Assembly (NCBI GenBank): GCA_948433085.1
Contig: CAOJDP010000006.1
Span: 1 to 37,891, forward strand
Origin: an uncultured Caryophanales bacterium
Lineage (GTDB): Bacteria; Bacillota_I; Bacilli_A; RF39; UBA660
DNA: 37,891 nt
Direction: 5' to 3'
Shown here: one piece after another, positions 15,742 to 23,344 of the stretch
Layout: each line of letters opens with the position of its first letter
Numbering within the stretch: position 1 is the first letter of the stretch
Program-made: the position numbers and the translations under genes
The notes under the pieces: generated by a model
What the model was told of the DNA's origin: nothing
Database searches by the model: none
What the model saw: the letters and a program-made list of their open reading frames with translations, nothing else

Positions 15742-17197
15742 TACTAATCGCCTCCAATAATACATTATCACATATTTCAGTTGTTATATTTACTTTTTTT
15801 TGTAATCTCTTTCCTATGTTTTTTATAATATTTTCATTTGGTATAGGTATATTATTTATCTCTGTTGCATTTACTTGAGTTGAGCCATTTAAGATTCTAT
15901 AATACTTATCATATAATGTACTATTATAAATTCCATATAATCCATATATAACATCTTCATTTATATCTTTTTTATCTATACTGCCAATAAAGTTAATATG
16001 ATTTTCAGTAGATATATACTCATAGTTTGCAAAATCTTTTTTGAAAAACATAACAGGTTGTATTCTTCTGTTTTCCTCTTTACTGCTAAATCGTTTTATG
16101 AATAATGAATTAGTATTTTTTTGTAGTAAAGCTGTATTATCTTTACTCACATACTGCAGTTCATCTTCATTGCTTGGAAATTTTATAAATCCTTTATTAA
16201 AATGAATAGATGAAAAAAGAGGAACACTATTATTTGATGCCTTATTTGTTAAATATTCTTCATTTCTGAAATCAACAGTTAATCCTGTTTTCAATTTCAA
16301 TCCTATATCTTCTAATTTAGTATGAAAAGATTTTATTGTTTCCAGCACCTCAATATCAGTATTATCTATTGGCAAATATACATATCTTTCATTATCTTTT
16401 TCTACGCATACATTATAATCAATATTGTAAGATTTTAATTCTTCAAAATCTTCATTACTATATGATTGCGTTATATGAATTGTGTTCTTTATTTCTTTAG
16501 TCTTTATAGCTTTTAAAATCATAGTTTCTTGTAATACATTTTCCTTATTAAATACTTTATCTCTACTAATAAATAAATGTATATCAGTAAGCCTAACATT
16601 ATCTAAAAATACTTGTCTAAACTTTTTAAAATATGCCCCTGATGTCCACGATCTAGGAACTATAAATATCATTTCTCCATTATTAGTTAGTAATCTCATA
16701 GCTTTCGTCATAAACAGAAAATATAAGTTAGGCTGTCCATATATCACTTCGCTCATTTCTTTTGCTTCAATGTCATTCTTTCCTATTTTTTTATATGGTG
16801 GATTACTTATTATAATATCATAACTTGTTTCTTTATTGCTTAGTATAAAGTTTTCTTTAATAATATTATATTTCGTTAATTTACTTACTTTTTCTTTTGT
16901 TTCTGCCATATTCTTTTCTAATATTGGTATAATTTCTAAATCATTTTCATATAAATCTATTTCTATATTTTGTATATCTTCTTCTTTATTCAACTTTTCT
17001 AATAATGCTATACTTAAAATTCCTGTTCCAGCTCCTGCATCTAATATTTTTATATTATCTTTTTTATAGTTACTTAATTCTGCCATATATATAGCCGTTT
17101 CTTTTGATGTGAAAAATTGCCCTATTTTTTTTCTATCACTTTTACTTTTAGAATTAAGATACTCATCTGTACTATTTAAAACCTTTTCTAATAACAT
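15734..17197 (-). CDS. N6-adenine DNA methyltransferase, partner of the BsuBI/PstI-type enzyme
   Basis: The 487-residue methylase has SAM-binding motif I (ILDAGAGTGILSIALLEKL, ~51-69) and the catalytic motif IV NPPY (132-135), with GQFFTSKETAIYMAEL near the N-terminus, the arrangement of gamma-class adenine methylases. The second half (~230-487) is the target recognition region, with GSTQVNATEINNIPIP near the end. M.BsuBI and M.PstI are of the same length class and modify the adenine in CTGCAG; this specificity is inferred from the partner gene. GAAGGAGT precedes ATG 17197. A CTGCAG site lies inside the gene (16153-16158), which would need self-protection. Confidence 0.88.
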   Translation of the reverse strand: MLLEKVLNSTDEYLNSKSKSDRKKIGQFFTSKETAIYMAELSNYKKDNIKILDAGAGTGILSIALLEKLNKEEDIQNIEIDLYENDLEIIPILEKNMAETKEKVSKLTKYNIIKENFILSNKETSYDIIISNPPYKKIGKNDIEAKEMSEVIYGQPNLYFLFMTKAMRLLTNNGEMIFIVPRSWTSGAYFKKFRQVFLDNVRLTDIHLFISRDKVFNKENVLQETMILKAIKTKEIKNTIHITQSYSNEDFEELKSYNIDYNVCVEKDNERYVYLPIDNTDIEVLETIKSFHTKLEDIGLKLKTGLTVDFRNEEYLTNKASNNSVPLFSSIHFNKGFIKFPSNEDELQYVSKDNTALLQKNTNSLFIKRFSSKEENRRIQPVMFFKKDFANYEYISTENHINFIGSIDKKDINEDVIYGLYGIYNSTLYDKYYRILNGSTQVNATEINNIPIPNENIIKNIGKRLQKKVNITTEICDNVLLEAISNE

Positions 17198-17219
17198 CTT
17201 TACTCCTTCATTTTTTCAC

Positions 17220-17225
17220 ATTATA
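17220..17225 (-). promoter_or_regulatory. extended -10 promoter of the methylase
   Basis: TGGTATAAT on the minus strand (TATAAT 17220-17225) forms an extended -10; no good -35. It lies between the terminator at 17249-17287 and the methylase start, so the R-M pair has a separate promoter. Confidence 0.55.
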
Positions 17226-17248
17226 CCACAAATTTTAAGAAAAAACAT

Positions 17249-17287
17249 AAATAAGAGATATATTTTTTCAATATCTCTTATTTTTTT
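17249..17287. terminator. terminator between paralog pair and R-M genes
   Basis: Perfect 13-bp arms (AAATAAGAGATAT at 17249-17261 and its complement at 17271-17283). A T-run follows in the plus direction and a T-rich tract (TTTATGTTTTTT) in the minus direction. Confidence 0.75.
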
Positions 17288-17290
17288 ATC

Positions 17291-17932
17291 TTATAATAAA
17301 CTGCTATCTTTAAGTCCTAATTTAAAGGTTTCCACTAATTCAATGTCTTGTATATCATCAGCTAACTTTAGATATTCGCTTAATGCTTTTATTTCATTTT
17401 TATTAAGTTCTACTATCTCACTTCGTTCTATAAAATTCATTACATTTGGGTAATCTTCTTTTAGTTTGCTCATTTTGTGTACTATATCTTTATAGTCTTT
17501 TCTATTCCAGATACTACCTCCTAGCATTTCTTTTATACAATGCATATTTCTATAAATAAAAGTATTTTGTAAATCTTCAACATTACTATTTACAAACTTT
17601 TGGCTATTGTCTGCTATTTCTTTTTTTAAATATATTCTATCTAAAAAACCTAATTTGTAATACTGTTTATTCCAAAAACTACTTTCTCCAGACATAGCTC
17701 CCTCAAACCTGTCTAATTTTAGCCATAGCTGTTTTTGTTTTTCCTTATCTTTTACTAACTCATACATTAAGTTCTCTAATTCTTCTTTAGCTTGTCTTGT
17801 TTCTTTTATTTCTTCTGGCTCTCCATACATTCTAATATATAACCCATCTAGTCCATCTCCTCTTGTTTCGTATATATCATTTAAAACTTGATTTTCAAAT
17901 AATTCATTAACTGTATATTCTCTTTTTTCCAT
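17291..17932 (-). CDS. uncharacterised protein, paralog of the next gene
   Basis: The 213-residue protein is soluble, charged and helical. It shares a plan with the 202-residue product of 17944-18552: LNDIYETR versus LDNLYEIR, LYIRMYGEP versus RYISKYGKP, KEELENLMYELV versus EEELVNFMKKFI, SFWNKQYYKLGFLDRIYL versus CFWYKPYYKTGFIDAISL, and ETFKLGLKDSSLL versus EMFKIGVKTGKSL. Some similarity to the small DUF6809-type proteins of Clostridial elements is possible but not certain. Both genes are probably transcribed from the operator-controlled promoter at 18588-18616. No catalytic motif is visible. Confidence 0.65.
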   Translation of the reverse strand: MEKREYTVNELFENQVLNDIYETRGDGLDGLYIRMYGEPEEIKETRQAKEELENLMYELVKDKEKQKQLWLKLDRFEGAMSGESSFWNKQYYKLGFLDRIYLKKEIADNSQKFVNSNVEDLQNTFIYRNMHCIKEMLGGSIWNRKDYKDIVHKMSKLKEDYPNVMNFIERSEIVELNKNEIKALSEYLKLADDIQDIELVETFKLGLKDSSLL

Positions 17933-17943
17933 TTTCTCCCCTC

Positions 17944-18552
17944 CTACAATGATTTTCCTGTTTTCACACCAATTTTAAACATTTCTTCTGCCTCTATTGT
18001 AAATCTATCATTATATAAACTTATTACTTTTAAAATTGCTTTCATTTCTTCTGGTGTAAATTCTTCAATTTTTTCATCGTAAATAAATTTCTCAACTCTA
18101 GGGTATTTACTATATATGTCAATAAGTTCTTTTTTAATGTTATTATAATATTCATTTGATTTTAAATTATTGTGCTTTGTTTTATCTACATAGTCCCATA
18201 TATCATCAAATTTATCATAAATACTATCTTCATTAGAAATATTGTCTGCGTTTTTTTCTTCCTTTATTTGCTTATTTAAAGATATTGCATCTATAAATCC
18301 TGTTTTATAATATGGCTTATACCAAAAACATAATTCGTCCATTGCACATAATTCAAACTTATTTAATTTTCCATACAAGTTCTTTATTTCCTTTTCATCT
18401 TTTATAAATTTCTTCATAAAATTTACTAATTCTTCTTCTGCTTTTTCCGTTTTTTTACTTTTTGGTGGCTTGCCATATTTTGATATATAGCGTTTTTCCA
18501 CTTCTCCCTCTCTTATTTCATATAAGTTATCAAGTATCTTATTTTCACACAT
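17944..18552 (-). CDS. uncharacterised protein, first of a tandem paralog pair
   Basis: The 202-residue protein is charged, without signal peptide or membrane segment, and paralogous to its downstream neighbour (11-base gap). Conserved features between the two are a paired aromatic block FWYKPYYKTGF and the C-terminal EMFKIGVKTG. GGAGGGAAAA precedes ATG 18552. It faces the XRE gene across a 121-base region with two inverted operator-like boxes, so it is likely repressed by that protein. Target or activity cannot be read from sequence; anti-restriction, superinfection control or host-takeover functions are only guesses. Confidence 0.65.
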   Translation of the reverse strand: MCENKILDNLYEIREGEVEKRYISKYGKPPKSKKTEKAEEELVNFMKKFIKDEKEIKNLYGKLNKFELCAMDELCFWYKPYYKTGFIDAISLNKQIKEEKNADNISNEDSIYDKFDDIWDYVDKTKHNNLKSNEYYNNIKKELIDIYSKYPRVEKFIYDEKIEEFTPEEMKAILKVISLYNDRFTIEAEEMFKIGVKTGKSL

Positions 18553-18570
18553 TTTTATTTTTCCCTCCTA

Positions 18571-18631
18571 ATTATCGTTATAGCGTTATTTTATTGTATG
18601 TTTTTTAATTAGTCAACGCTGTGGCGATAAT
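18571..18631. promoter_or_regulatory. paired inverted operator boxes
   Basis: ATTATCGTTATAGCGTT (18571-18587) and, on the opposite strand, ATTATCGCCACAGCGTT (18615-18631) match at 14 of 17 positions in inverted orientation. One box overlaps the -35 and the other lies just downstream of the -10 of the leftward promoter, the layout of a repressor operator pair for the adjacent XRE protein. Confidence 0.7.
18588..18616 (-). promoter_or_regulatory. sigma-A promoter of the paralog pair
   Basis: TTGACT (18611-18616) and TAAAAT (18588-18593) on the minus strand with a 17-base spacer, embedded between the two operator boxes. Confidence 0.75.
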
Positions 18632-18673
18632 ATTTATTTTTGATTTTGTTATACTAATAAAAAGGAGAAAACT

Positions 18674-18910
18674 ATGGATTTACAAGAAGCTATTCGATTA
18701 AGAATTTTAAATTTATGCAAAGAAAATAATATCAATATAAACAAACTTTCTACTTTGGCTGGAGTCCGTCAGTCTACTATCAATAGCATAATTAACGGAC
18801 ATAGTAAAAAAGTACAAGTTTTAACAATACTTCGTATTTGTTTAGGCTTAAATATGCAACTTGATGAATTTTTTAATGATAAATTATTTAAAGACTTAGA
18901 TGATGAATAA
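18674..18910 (+). CDS. XRE-family HTH repressor
   Basis: The 78-residue protein is a single Cro/CI-type helix-turn-helix domain: LRILNLCKENNININKLSTL, AGVRQSTINSIINGHSKK (recognition helix) and VLTILRICLGLNMQLDEFF. AAAGGAG precedes ATG 18674. It is the only rightward gene in the element and diverges from the paralog pair, with paired operator boxes between them; autoregulation is likely because one box covers its own promoter region (-10 candidate TATACT 18650-18655). Its size also resembles controller proteins of R-M systems, but the boxes are not in front of the R-M genes. Confidence 0.85.
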   Translation: MDLQEAIRLRILNLCKENNININKLSTLAGVRQSTINSIINGHSKKVQVLTILRICLGLNMQLDEFFNDKLFKDLDDE

Positions 18911-18948
18911 TACAAAACATTATTTATAATCTAAGTCTTTTATTTTTT
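18890..18948 (+). terminator. terminator of the XRE gene
   Basis: AAAGACTTAGAT (18890-18901, inside the 3' end of the gene) pairs with ATCTAAGTCTTT (18929-18940), followed by TATTTTTTT. The gene end is part of the stem. Confidence 0.75.
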
Positions 18949-19772
18949 TATCTTCCTAACTCTCTACTTTTCCACTTTTGCTTATATTGTTTCAATAAAT
19001 TTTCAATAACATCTTCCATTTGTTTTGTGCTATAACCTTTTGGAAAATAGCCTTTTAAATTTTCTACCTTAAATTTTATTTGTTCCTTTTGATTTGGTTT
19101 TTGTTCCGTCATTATAGCGAAAATCGTGTCCATATCTAGTTTGTTTTGTCTGCTTAATTCTTTCATTCTTATTGCTTGTGGGTATGATGGTGTGCAATCT
19201 TCACTTTCTATTGTTTCTAATAAGTCCTTTTGTTCCTGTTCTCTTAAATATGATATTTCTACTGCTGGGTTCATTGCCATTTTATTATCATCAACTAATT
19301 GTAATAAAGGTTTTATAAGTTCTGTTAGTCTTACATACCTTTGTACTTGTCTGCCACTTATTCCCTCTGCAATTTTATCTCTGGACTTGTGGACATTGTG
19401 TCCATAAGTTTTTTTACTCTGGTTTTTCTCTGCCTCTAACTTCATTTTATAAGCATAGGCTTTTTCACTTGGTAGTATATCACTTCTTTGTAGGTTACTA
19501 TCAACAAGAGTAATTATTGCCATATCTTTATCCATATCACGAACTAAAACAGGAATTTCGGTTTTTCCTGCTTTTTCACAAGCATATTTTCTTCTATGTC
19601 CACTCACGATTTCGTATCCCCCTTTTTCTCTATTTCTTACTATTAACGGCTCTATAACTCCATATTCTTTTATACTTTCGATTAAATCTTCCATATCTTC
19701 ATTATCTTTTACTTGGTATGGGTTATCTTTAAATTCGTGTAATTCATTTATATTTACAATTTTTTCACTCAT
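18948..19772 (-). CDS. ParB/Noc-like protein of the mobile element
   Basis: The 274-residue protein has the ParB N-terminal nuclease/CTPase-like domain: NPYQVKDNEDMEDLIESIK, GVIEPLIVRNRE and the box II motif SGHRRKYACEKAG, then NLQRSDILPSEKAYAYKMK and a central HTH (SGRQVQRYVRLTELI). Such proteins are typical of Clostridial conjugative and mobilizable transposons, usually beside the relaxase, where they may aid maintenance or regulate. It begins one base after the relaxase stop, so the two are co-expressed. There is no intact ParA partner inside the element. Confidence 0.85.
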   Translation of the reverse strand: MSEKIVNINELHEFKDNPYQVKDNEDMEDLIESIKEYGVIEPLIVRNREKGGYEIVSGHRRKYACEKAGKTEIPVLVRDMDKDMAIITLVDSNLQRSDILPSEKAYAYKMKLEAEKNQSKKTYGHNVHKSRDKIAEGISGRQVQRYVRLTELIKPLLQLVDDNKMAMNPAVEISYLREQEQKDLLETIESEDCTPSYPQAIRMKELSRQNKLDMDTIFAIMTEQKPNQKEQIKFKVENLKGYFPKGYSTKQMEDVIENLLKQYKQKWKSRELGR

Positions 19773-19773
19773 T

Positions 19774-21144
19774 TTATCTCACTTCCCTATTTTTATATTT
19801 TGTTTTTGTTTGTTGCAATTCTTCATTTCTTGCTTGTCTTTCTATTCTTATTACTTCTTTAATTTTTGGGTTATCTTCAATAATTTGATTTGCAACTTTT
19901 AATTTATTTCTATAATCTTTTAGAATTGTAGTGCATTCATCTCTTTTGGTTTTGTATTCTTTTATTAACTCATCATCTTTGCAATTTCTTAATTTGTTTC
20001 TGTACTTTTGCCTTATTCCAGTTACTTCTGCAATATTCTTTTCAGTCTGTGAAATATAGTTTTTTACATCATCTGTTGTTTGTAGCTTTTCTTTCGCTAT
20101 TAGCCTTAGTTCATTAGAATATCTTTCCATTTTCCTTACTTCTTGTTTCATTTCTGGTGATAATGGCTTTCTAGTATTTTCTTTTGGTATTAGTCCTAAC
20201 AAGTGATAAAGCAATAAAAAAAGAGCCTCAAGCCCTGTAATTTTACTTATATCTTTGAATTTTCCATTAAGCATACATACTTTGTTTTTCTTATATATCT
20301 TTCTAGTTTTTATAAATTTATAATACTTTTCTTGCACATAATAAGGGTTATTAAATACTCTATCTGCAATATTTTTAGGTGTATATTTTTCTCCTAATTG
20401 ATACATTCTTGTTGCTTTTTTGTCATTTATTGAACGAATAGTAGCATATTTTCTATTTGGATCATCATTTATAATATAACCTTTTTTATACATTGCTTTC
20501 TTGAATTGTGCATAGGTTAAACACATTTCTAGTGTTTCATCTATTGCTTTTCTCATTAGATTATACTTTGTTGGCTCTCCTCTTTTTTCTGCAAAATATA
20601 TATTTCTTGGTGTTCTTCCTTTTGGATTCTTAATTACTGTTAGATTATTTTCATTACACAATTCATCTGATAAACTTCTAAAACGATAATATGCTCCTTT
20701 GTTACAATTAAACTTTTTCCCTGTAAACATATTAACAGAACACACTACAAAATGATTATGATATGTGCCTGTATTGAAATGTGTTGCAACTAATACTTGG
20801 TATTCTCCCCACATTTTTCTTGCAAGTTGTACTCCTATTTTATGAGCAAGTTCTGGAGAAACTTCGCCAGTTTTGAAACTTTGGTATGCGTGATATGCAA
20901 TATTTCCTGTACATTTTCCAAACTTTTCTTGTGTCATTTTCATTTCTTCAAAAGCTGTTTCTCTATTACAATTTACTCCAGTTACAAACATTGTTTTTTC
21001 GTTTTCATCAACTGTTTTCTCATTGTTTTCTGCATATAATAATACTTGTTTTAGGTCATCAAATCTTGTTTTTTCTGGGTTACTTGCATAACTAACTACT
21101 CGTGATAAACTGTCCTTAACTGCCCATATTTTTGTTGTTGCCAT
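19774..21144 (-). CDS. relaxase (MobA/VirD2-like, MOBP type)
   Basis: The 456-residue relaxase nicks oriT and leads the strand into a recipient. Visible are the N-terminal MATTKIWAVKDSLSRVVSYA (motif I region), GNIAYHAYQSFKTGEVSPE, and the metal-binding motif III THFNTGTYHNHFVV with three histidines. The C-terminal half is a long Lys/Glu coiled coil (MERYSNELRLIAKEKL ...). The start at 21144 is chosen because GGAG lies about ten bases upstream and MATTKIW is the usual beginning; it overlaps mobC by 29 bases. With no secretion genes present, transfer would rely on a helper conjugative element. Confidence 0.9.
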   Translation of the reverse strand: MATTKIWAVKDSLSRVVSYASNPEKTRFDDLKQVLLYAENNEKTVDENEKTMFVTGVNCNRETAFEEMKMTQEKFGKCTGNIAYHAYQSFKTGEVSPELAHKIGVQLARKMWGEYQVLVATHFNTGTYHNHFVVCSVNMFTGKKFNCNKGAYYRFRSLSDELCNENNLTVIKNPKGRTPRNIYFAEKRGEPTKYNLMRKAIDETLEMCLTYAQFKKAMYKKGYIINDDPNRKYATIRSINDKKATRMYQLGEKYTPKNIADRVFNNPYYVQEKYYKFIKTRKIYKKNKVCMLNGKFKDISKITGLEALFLLLYHLLGLIPKENTRKPLSPEMKQEVRKMERYSNELRLIAKEKLQTTDDVKNYISQTEKNIAEVTGIRQKYRNKLRNCKDDELIKEYKTKRDECTTILKDYRNKLKVANQIIEDNPKIKEVIRIERQARNEELQQTKTKYKNREVR

Positions 21145-21439
21145 CTTCATCATCTCCATTACTTTTTGAATTATAAATTACTAAAAAATTGTGTTCTATC
21201 ACATCTAAACATTCTTCTATTTTGTCTATATCTAGTTTAAAAGTATCATTTTTTAATTGACATATTTGTAAATAAATTTGATAAAATTCTTTATCTGGTA
21301 TTGGATAAATTTTTTGTTTTAGTCCTGTTTTTCTTAAATAATTTGATAAAGATAATTTACTTTTTTTTGCTTTTTGTTGTAATTTTTTCTTTTCATTTTC
21401 ACTAACTCTTATATGAATATCTACTATTTTTTCTTGCAT
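21116..21439 (-). CDS. mobC: MobC-type relaxosome accessory protein
   Basis: The 107-residue protein starts with a ribbon-helix-helix-like segment (VDIHIRVSENEKKKLQQKAK, SKLSLSNYLRKTGL) characteristic of MobC proteins, which bind oriT and help the relaxase. AAGGAAGTG precedes ATG 21439. It lies directly next to the putative oriT and overlaps the relaxase gene, the usual order oriT-mobC-mobA. Confidence 0.85.
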   Translation of the reverse strand: MQEKIVDIHIRVSENEKKKLQQKAKKSKLSLSNYLRKTGLKQKIYPIPDKEFYQIYLQICQLKNDTFKLDIDKIEECLDVIEHNFLVIYNSKSNGDDEDGNNKNMGS

Positions 21440-21479
21440 AAAATTTCACTTCCTTTCAACTTTTCTAGCTGGGGTTATA

Positions 21480-21566
21480 GGGGTGCAAAACCCCTTTCAA
21501 CGAATGTTGTCGGTTTTGGGTGCGACACAAAACCTATGCTCGCTACACTGATAGATAAATCTATCA
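21480..21566. other. probable origin of transfer (oriT)
   Basis: Three stem-loops are packed next to mobC: GGGGTGCAAAACCCC (21480-21494), GGTTTTG-9-CAAAACC (21512-21534) and TGATAGATAAATCTATCA (21549-21566). Higher G+C than the flanks and position upstream of mobC fit an oriT; the middle hairpin, around GGGTGCGACA, is the likely nic region. The nick base cannot be assigned from sequence. Confidence 0.65.
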
Positions 21567-21582
21567 ATGCAGATTTTATAAA

Positions 21583-21608
21583 CTAAAAAAAGAAGTTTTT
21601 TCAACTTC
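21583..21608 (-). terminator. terminator before oriT
   Basis: GAAGTT (21592-21597) pairs with AACTTC (21603-21608); seven T follow on the minus strand. It ends the transcript of the gene at 21622 and insulates oriT. Confidence 0.7.
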
Positions 21609-21621
21609 ATTTCACACTATT

Positions 21622-22038
21622 TTATCTACTTTCTCTTTCAAAATTTTTCTCTCTTGTATATTCTGGATACCTTATTTTTATTCCCTCATAAAAGTATGGT
21701 GCATAACTACAACAAAATATTTCACTTACATTATATTTATCGGAAACTTTTTCATTTTCAATATCTTTTTCACTATCATAGTTACATCTATTCCATAAAC
21801 TAAATGCCATTCTTGTTACTTTCTCACTTGTACTTGTTTGATATGCTCCATTTATTGAATCAATATTTATTTCTCCTGTTCTTAAATTAAATATTTTACT
21901 AAAATTATCTCTTGTTGTTTCACATATTCCTAATGTATAAACTATTGCTTTATAATACACATCTGTTTTTCCCATTTGTTCCATTTCTTTATATTTGTTA
22001 TTCCAAAATTCTTTGTGTTTGCTATCTATAAATTTCAT
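21622..22038 (-). CDS. DUF6075-like conserved element protein
   Basis: The 138-residue protein (MKFIDSKHKEFWNNKYKEME) contains KTDVYYKAIVYTLGICETTR, AYQTSTSEKVTRMAFSLWN and EIFCCSYAPYFYEGIKIRYP, a pattern I associate with the DUF6075 family common in Clostridial phages and transposons. Function unknown. The start at 22038 is chosen by AGGAGGATTT upstream; the longer frame to 22164 would run through the TGACA repeat region and is unlikely. The conserved Cys residues (CETT, FCCSY) might bind metal. Confidence 0.75.
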   Translation of the reverse strand: MKFIDSKHKEFWNNKYKEMEQMGKTDVYYKAIVYTLGICETTRDNFSKIFNLRTGEINIDSINGAYQTSTSEKVTRMAFSLWNRCNYDSEKDIENEKVSDKYNVSEIFCCSYAPYFYEGIKIRYPEYTREKNFERESR

Positions 22039-22066
22039 ATTTTTAAATCCTCCTAAAATATTTTTG

Positions 22067-22254
22067 TGTGACAGTGTGACAATGATGACAACAGTGACAA
22101 TGATTTTATGATAACGGTGTTGTCCTATATCTATTTTTAATGTCATCATTGTCATCGTTGTCACATTCCTTGATTTCTCGGTGTTTCTTCATTGTCATCA
22201 TTCTCGTTATAAAATTTCAACTTGTTGTCACTCTTGTCACTGTTGTCATCATTT
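22067..22254. repeat. TGACA-box array spanning the repA 3' end
   Basis: At least four TGACA boxes in direct order (22071-22103) face TGTCA boxes at 22141-22162, with more inside the repA 3' end (22193-22250). TGTGACAATGATGACA (22074-22089) and the reverse complement of 22150-22165 agree at 15 of 16 positions, so a large stem is possible. The coding part yields the odd tail NDDNSDKSDNK of the ATPase. Iteron or origin function is an inference. Confidence 0.55.
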
Positions 22255-23216
22255 CTTAAAATAATTTGTCTGCTGTTTCTACTTCTAACAATGTCATAAG
22301 TTATCTTACTTTCTTTCAGTTTGGTATAATGGTATTCATTCAATATTTTTGTAATAACTGTAGGTGCAATTTCTTTTTCTTCTAGTTCTTTTAGTAATTC
22401 GGTTGCACTACCTTTCCATTCTCTTTTGTCTTGCATAAAGTCAATAATGTTTAATATAACTGTCGGTGTTTCTCTTATTTCTAATTCTTTTTGATTTGCT
22501 CTATTTATAAGTTCCCAATCACAATTATTAAATCTTAAAACAAACTCTTGATATTCAACATCTCTACCAGTTATATATAAGGTTGCTGTACTCTCTGTTC
22601 TTGATTTCTTTTCTAGTATAAATGTTGTATCACTACTTCCCATTATTCCATTTGTTCCAGAAACTCTATTGAAAACATCATTGTCGCCCTGTTTCCTTAT
22701 ATGGTGTACTGCTATTATTGCTATTTTATTTTTGTCTGCAAAATCTTTCAGTATTGATATATCTCCATAATCACTAGCATAAGAAATATCATTATTTGTA
22801 TTTCGTACCTTTTGCAATGTATCAATTACTATTAGTCTTGTTTGAGGGTATTTCTTTATATAGCATTCTAATTGTTCTATTAAGCCATTTGATATTTTAT
22901 TTGTAGATATAGCAAAATGTAGTTTATTATTTGCTTCATTTGTTATTTTAAATAGTCTGTTTTGTATTCTTGCCAGTGTATCTTCTAAACATAAATATAA
23001 AACATCACTTTCTTTTGTTTTCAATTCCCATATAGGCTCGCCCTTTGAAACTTGTAAGCATATTTTAAGCATTAGCCAACTTTTCCCAATTTTAGACGCT
23101 CCACAAAATAAATGAAATCCAATAGGTATTATCTCATCTACTATAAACTCTGTTTCTTTTAGTGGGTTATATAATAATGTTTCTGCATCTATTGTTTCTA
23201 ATTCTTTCATTTGCAA
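22161..23216 (-). CDS. RepA-like hexameric AAA/RecA-type helicase
   Basis: The 351-residue protein resembles RSF1010 RepA-type replicative helicases: Walker A FCGASKIGKSWLMLK (~36-50), DVLYLCLEDTLARIQNRL, Walker B TRLIVIDTLQKVR (~125-137), AIIAVHHIRKQGDNDVFNRV and GSSDTTFILEK. A winged-helix-like part follows at ~255-320. It likely supports replication of the circular form or processing during transfer. Start TTG 23216 or ATG 23210, after AAAGGAGAAAA. The leader contains a stem-loop directly ahead of the ribosome-binding site. The last 30 residues are an Asp/Asn/Ser tract encoded by the TGACA array. Confidence 0.85.
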   Translation of the reverse strand: MQMKELETIDAETLLYNPLKETEFIVDEIIPIGFHLFCGASKIGKSWLMLKICLQVSKGEPIWELKTKESDVLYLCLEDTLARIQNRLFKITNEANNKLHFAISTNKISNGLIEQLECYIKKYPQTRLIVIDTLQKVRNTNNDISYASDYGDISILKDFADKNKIAIIAVHHIRKQGDNDVFNRVSGTNGIMGSSDTTFILEKKSRTESTATLYITGRDVEYQEFVLRFNNCDWELINRANQKELEIRETPTVILNIIDFMQDKREWKGSATELLKELEEKEIAPTVITKILNEYHYTKLKESKITYDIVRSRNSRQIILRNDDNSDKSDNKLKFYNENDDNEETPRNQGM

Positions 23217-23231
23217 GTTTTCTCCTTTCCT

Positions 23232-23273
23232 TTTACTAGCTGAAGAAAAGTATATTGCTTTTCAGTTAGTAAA
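23232..23273 (-). promoter_or_regulatory. stem-loop in the repA leader
   Basis: Arms around ACTAACTGAAAAG and CTTTTCTTCAGCTAGT fold into a bulged hairpin ending a few bases before the AAAGGAG site. It could limit translation of repA. Confidence 0.45.
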
Positions 23274-23314
23274 AAAATAAAGCCTATATCAATTTTTACA
23301 TTAGATATAAGGCT
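23271..23314 (-). terminator. terminator after tnpV
   Basis: AGCCTTATATC (from 23314) pairs with GATATAGGCT (to 23281), followed on the minus strand by TTATTTTTTT. Confidence 0.75.
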
Positions 23315-23344
23315 ATATATTTCATTTATATTCAATTTTTCTTT

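Noticed and set aside
18674-18910. R-M controller (C) protein
   Set aside because: Size fits, but the operator boxes lie before the paralog pair, not before the R-M genes, which have their own promoter behind a terminator.
22038-22164. N-terminal extension of the DUF6075-like protein (MTTMTMMTLK...)
   Set aside because: It translates the TGACA repeat array; a strong AGGAGG site places the start at 22038.
22067-22254. CRISPR array
   Set aside because: The repeats are 5-8 bases with no uniform spacers and no cas genes are nearby.
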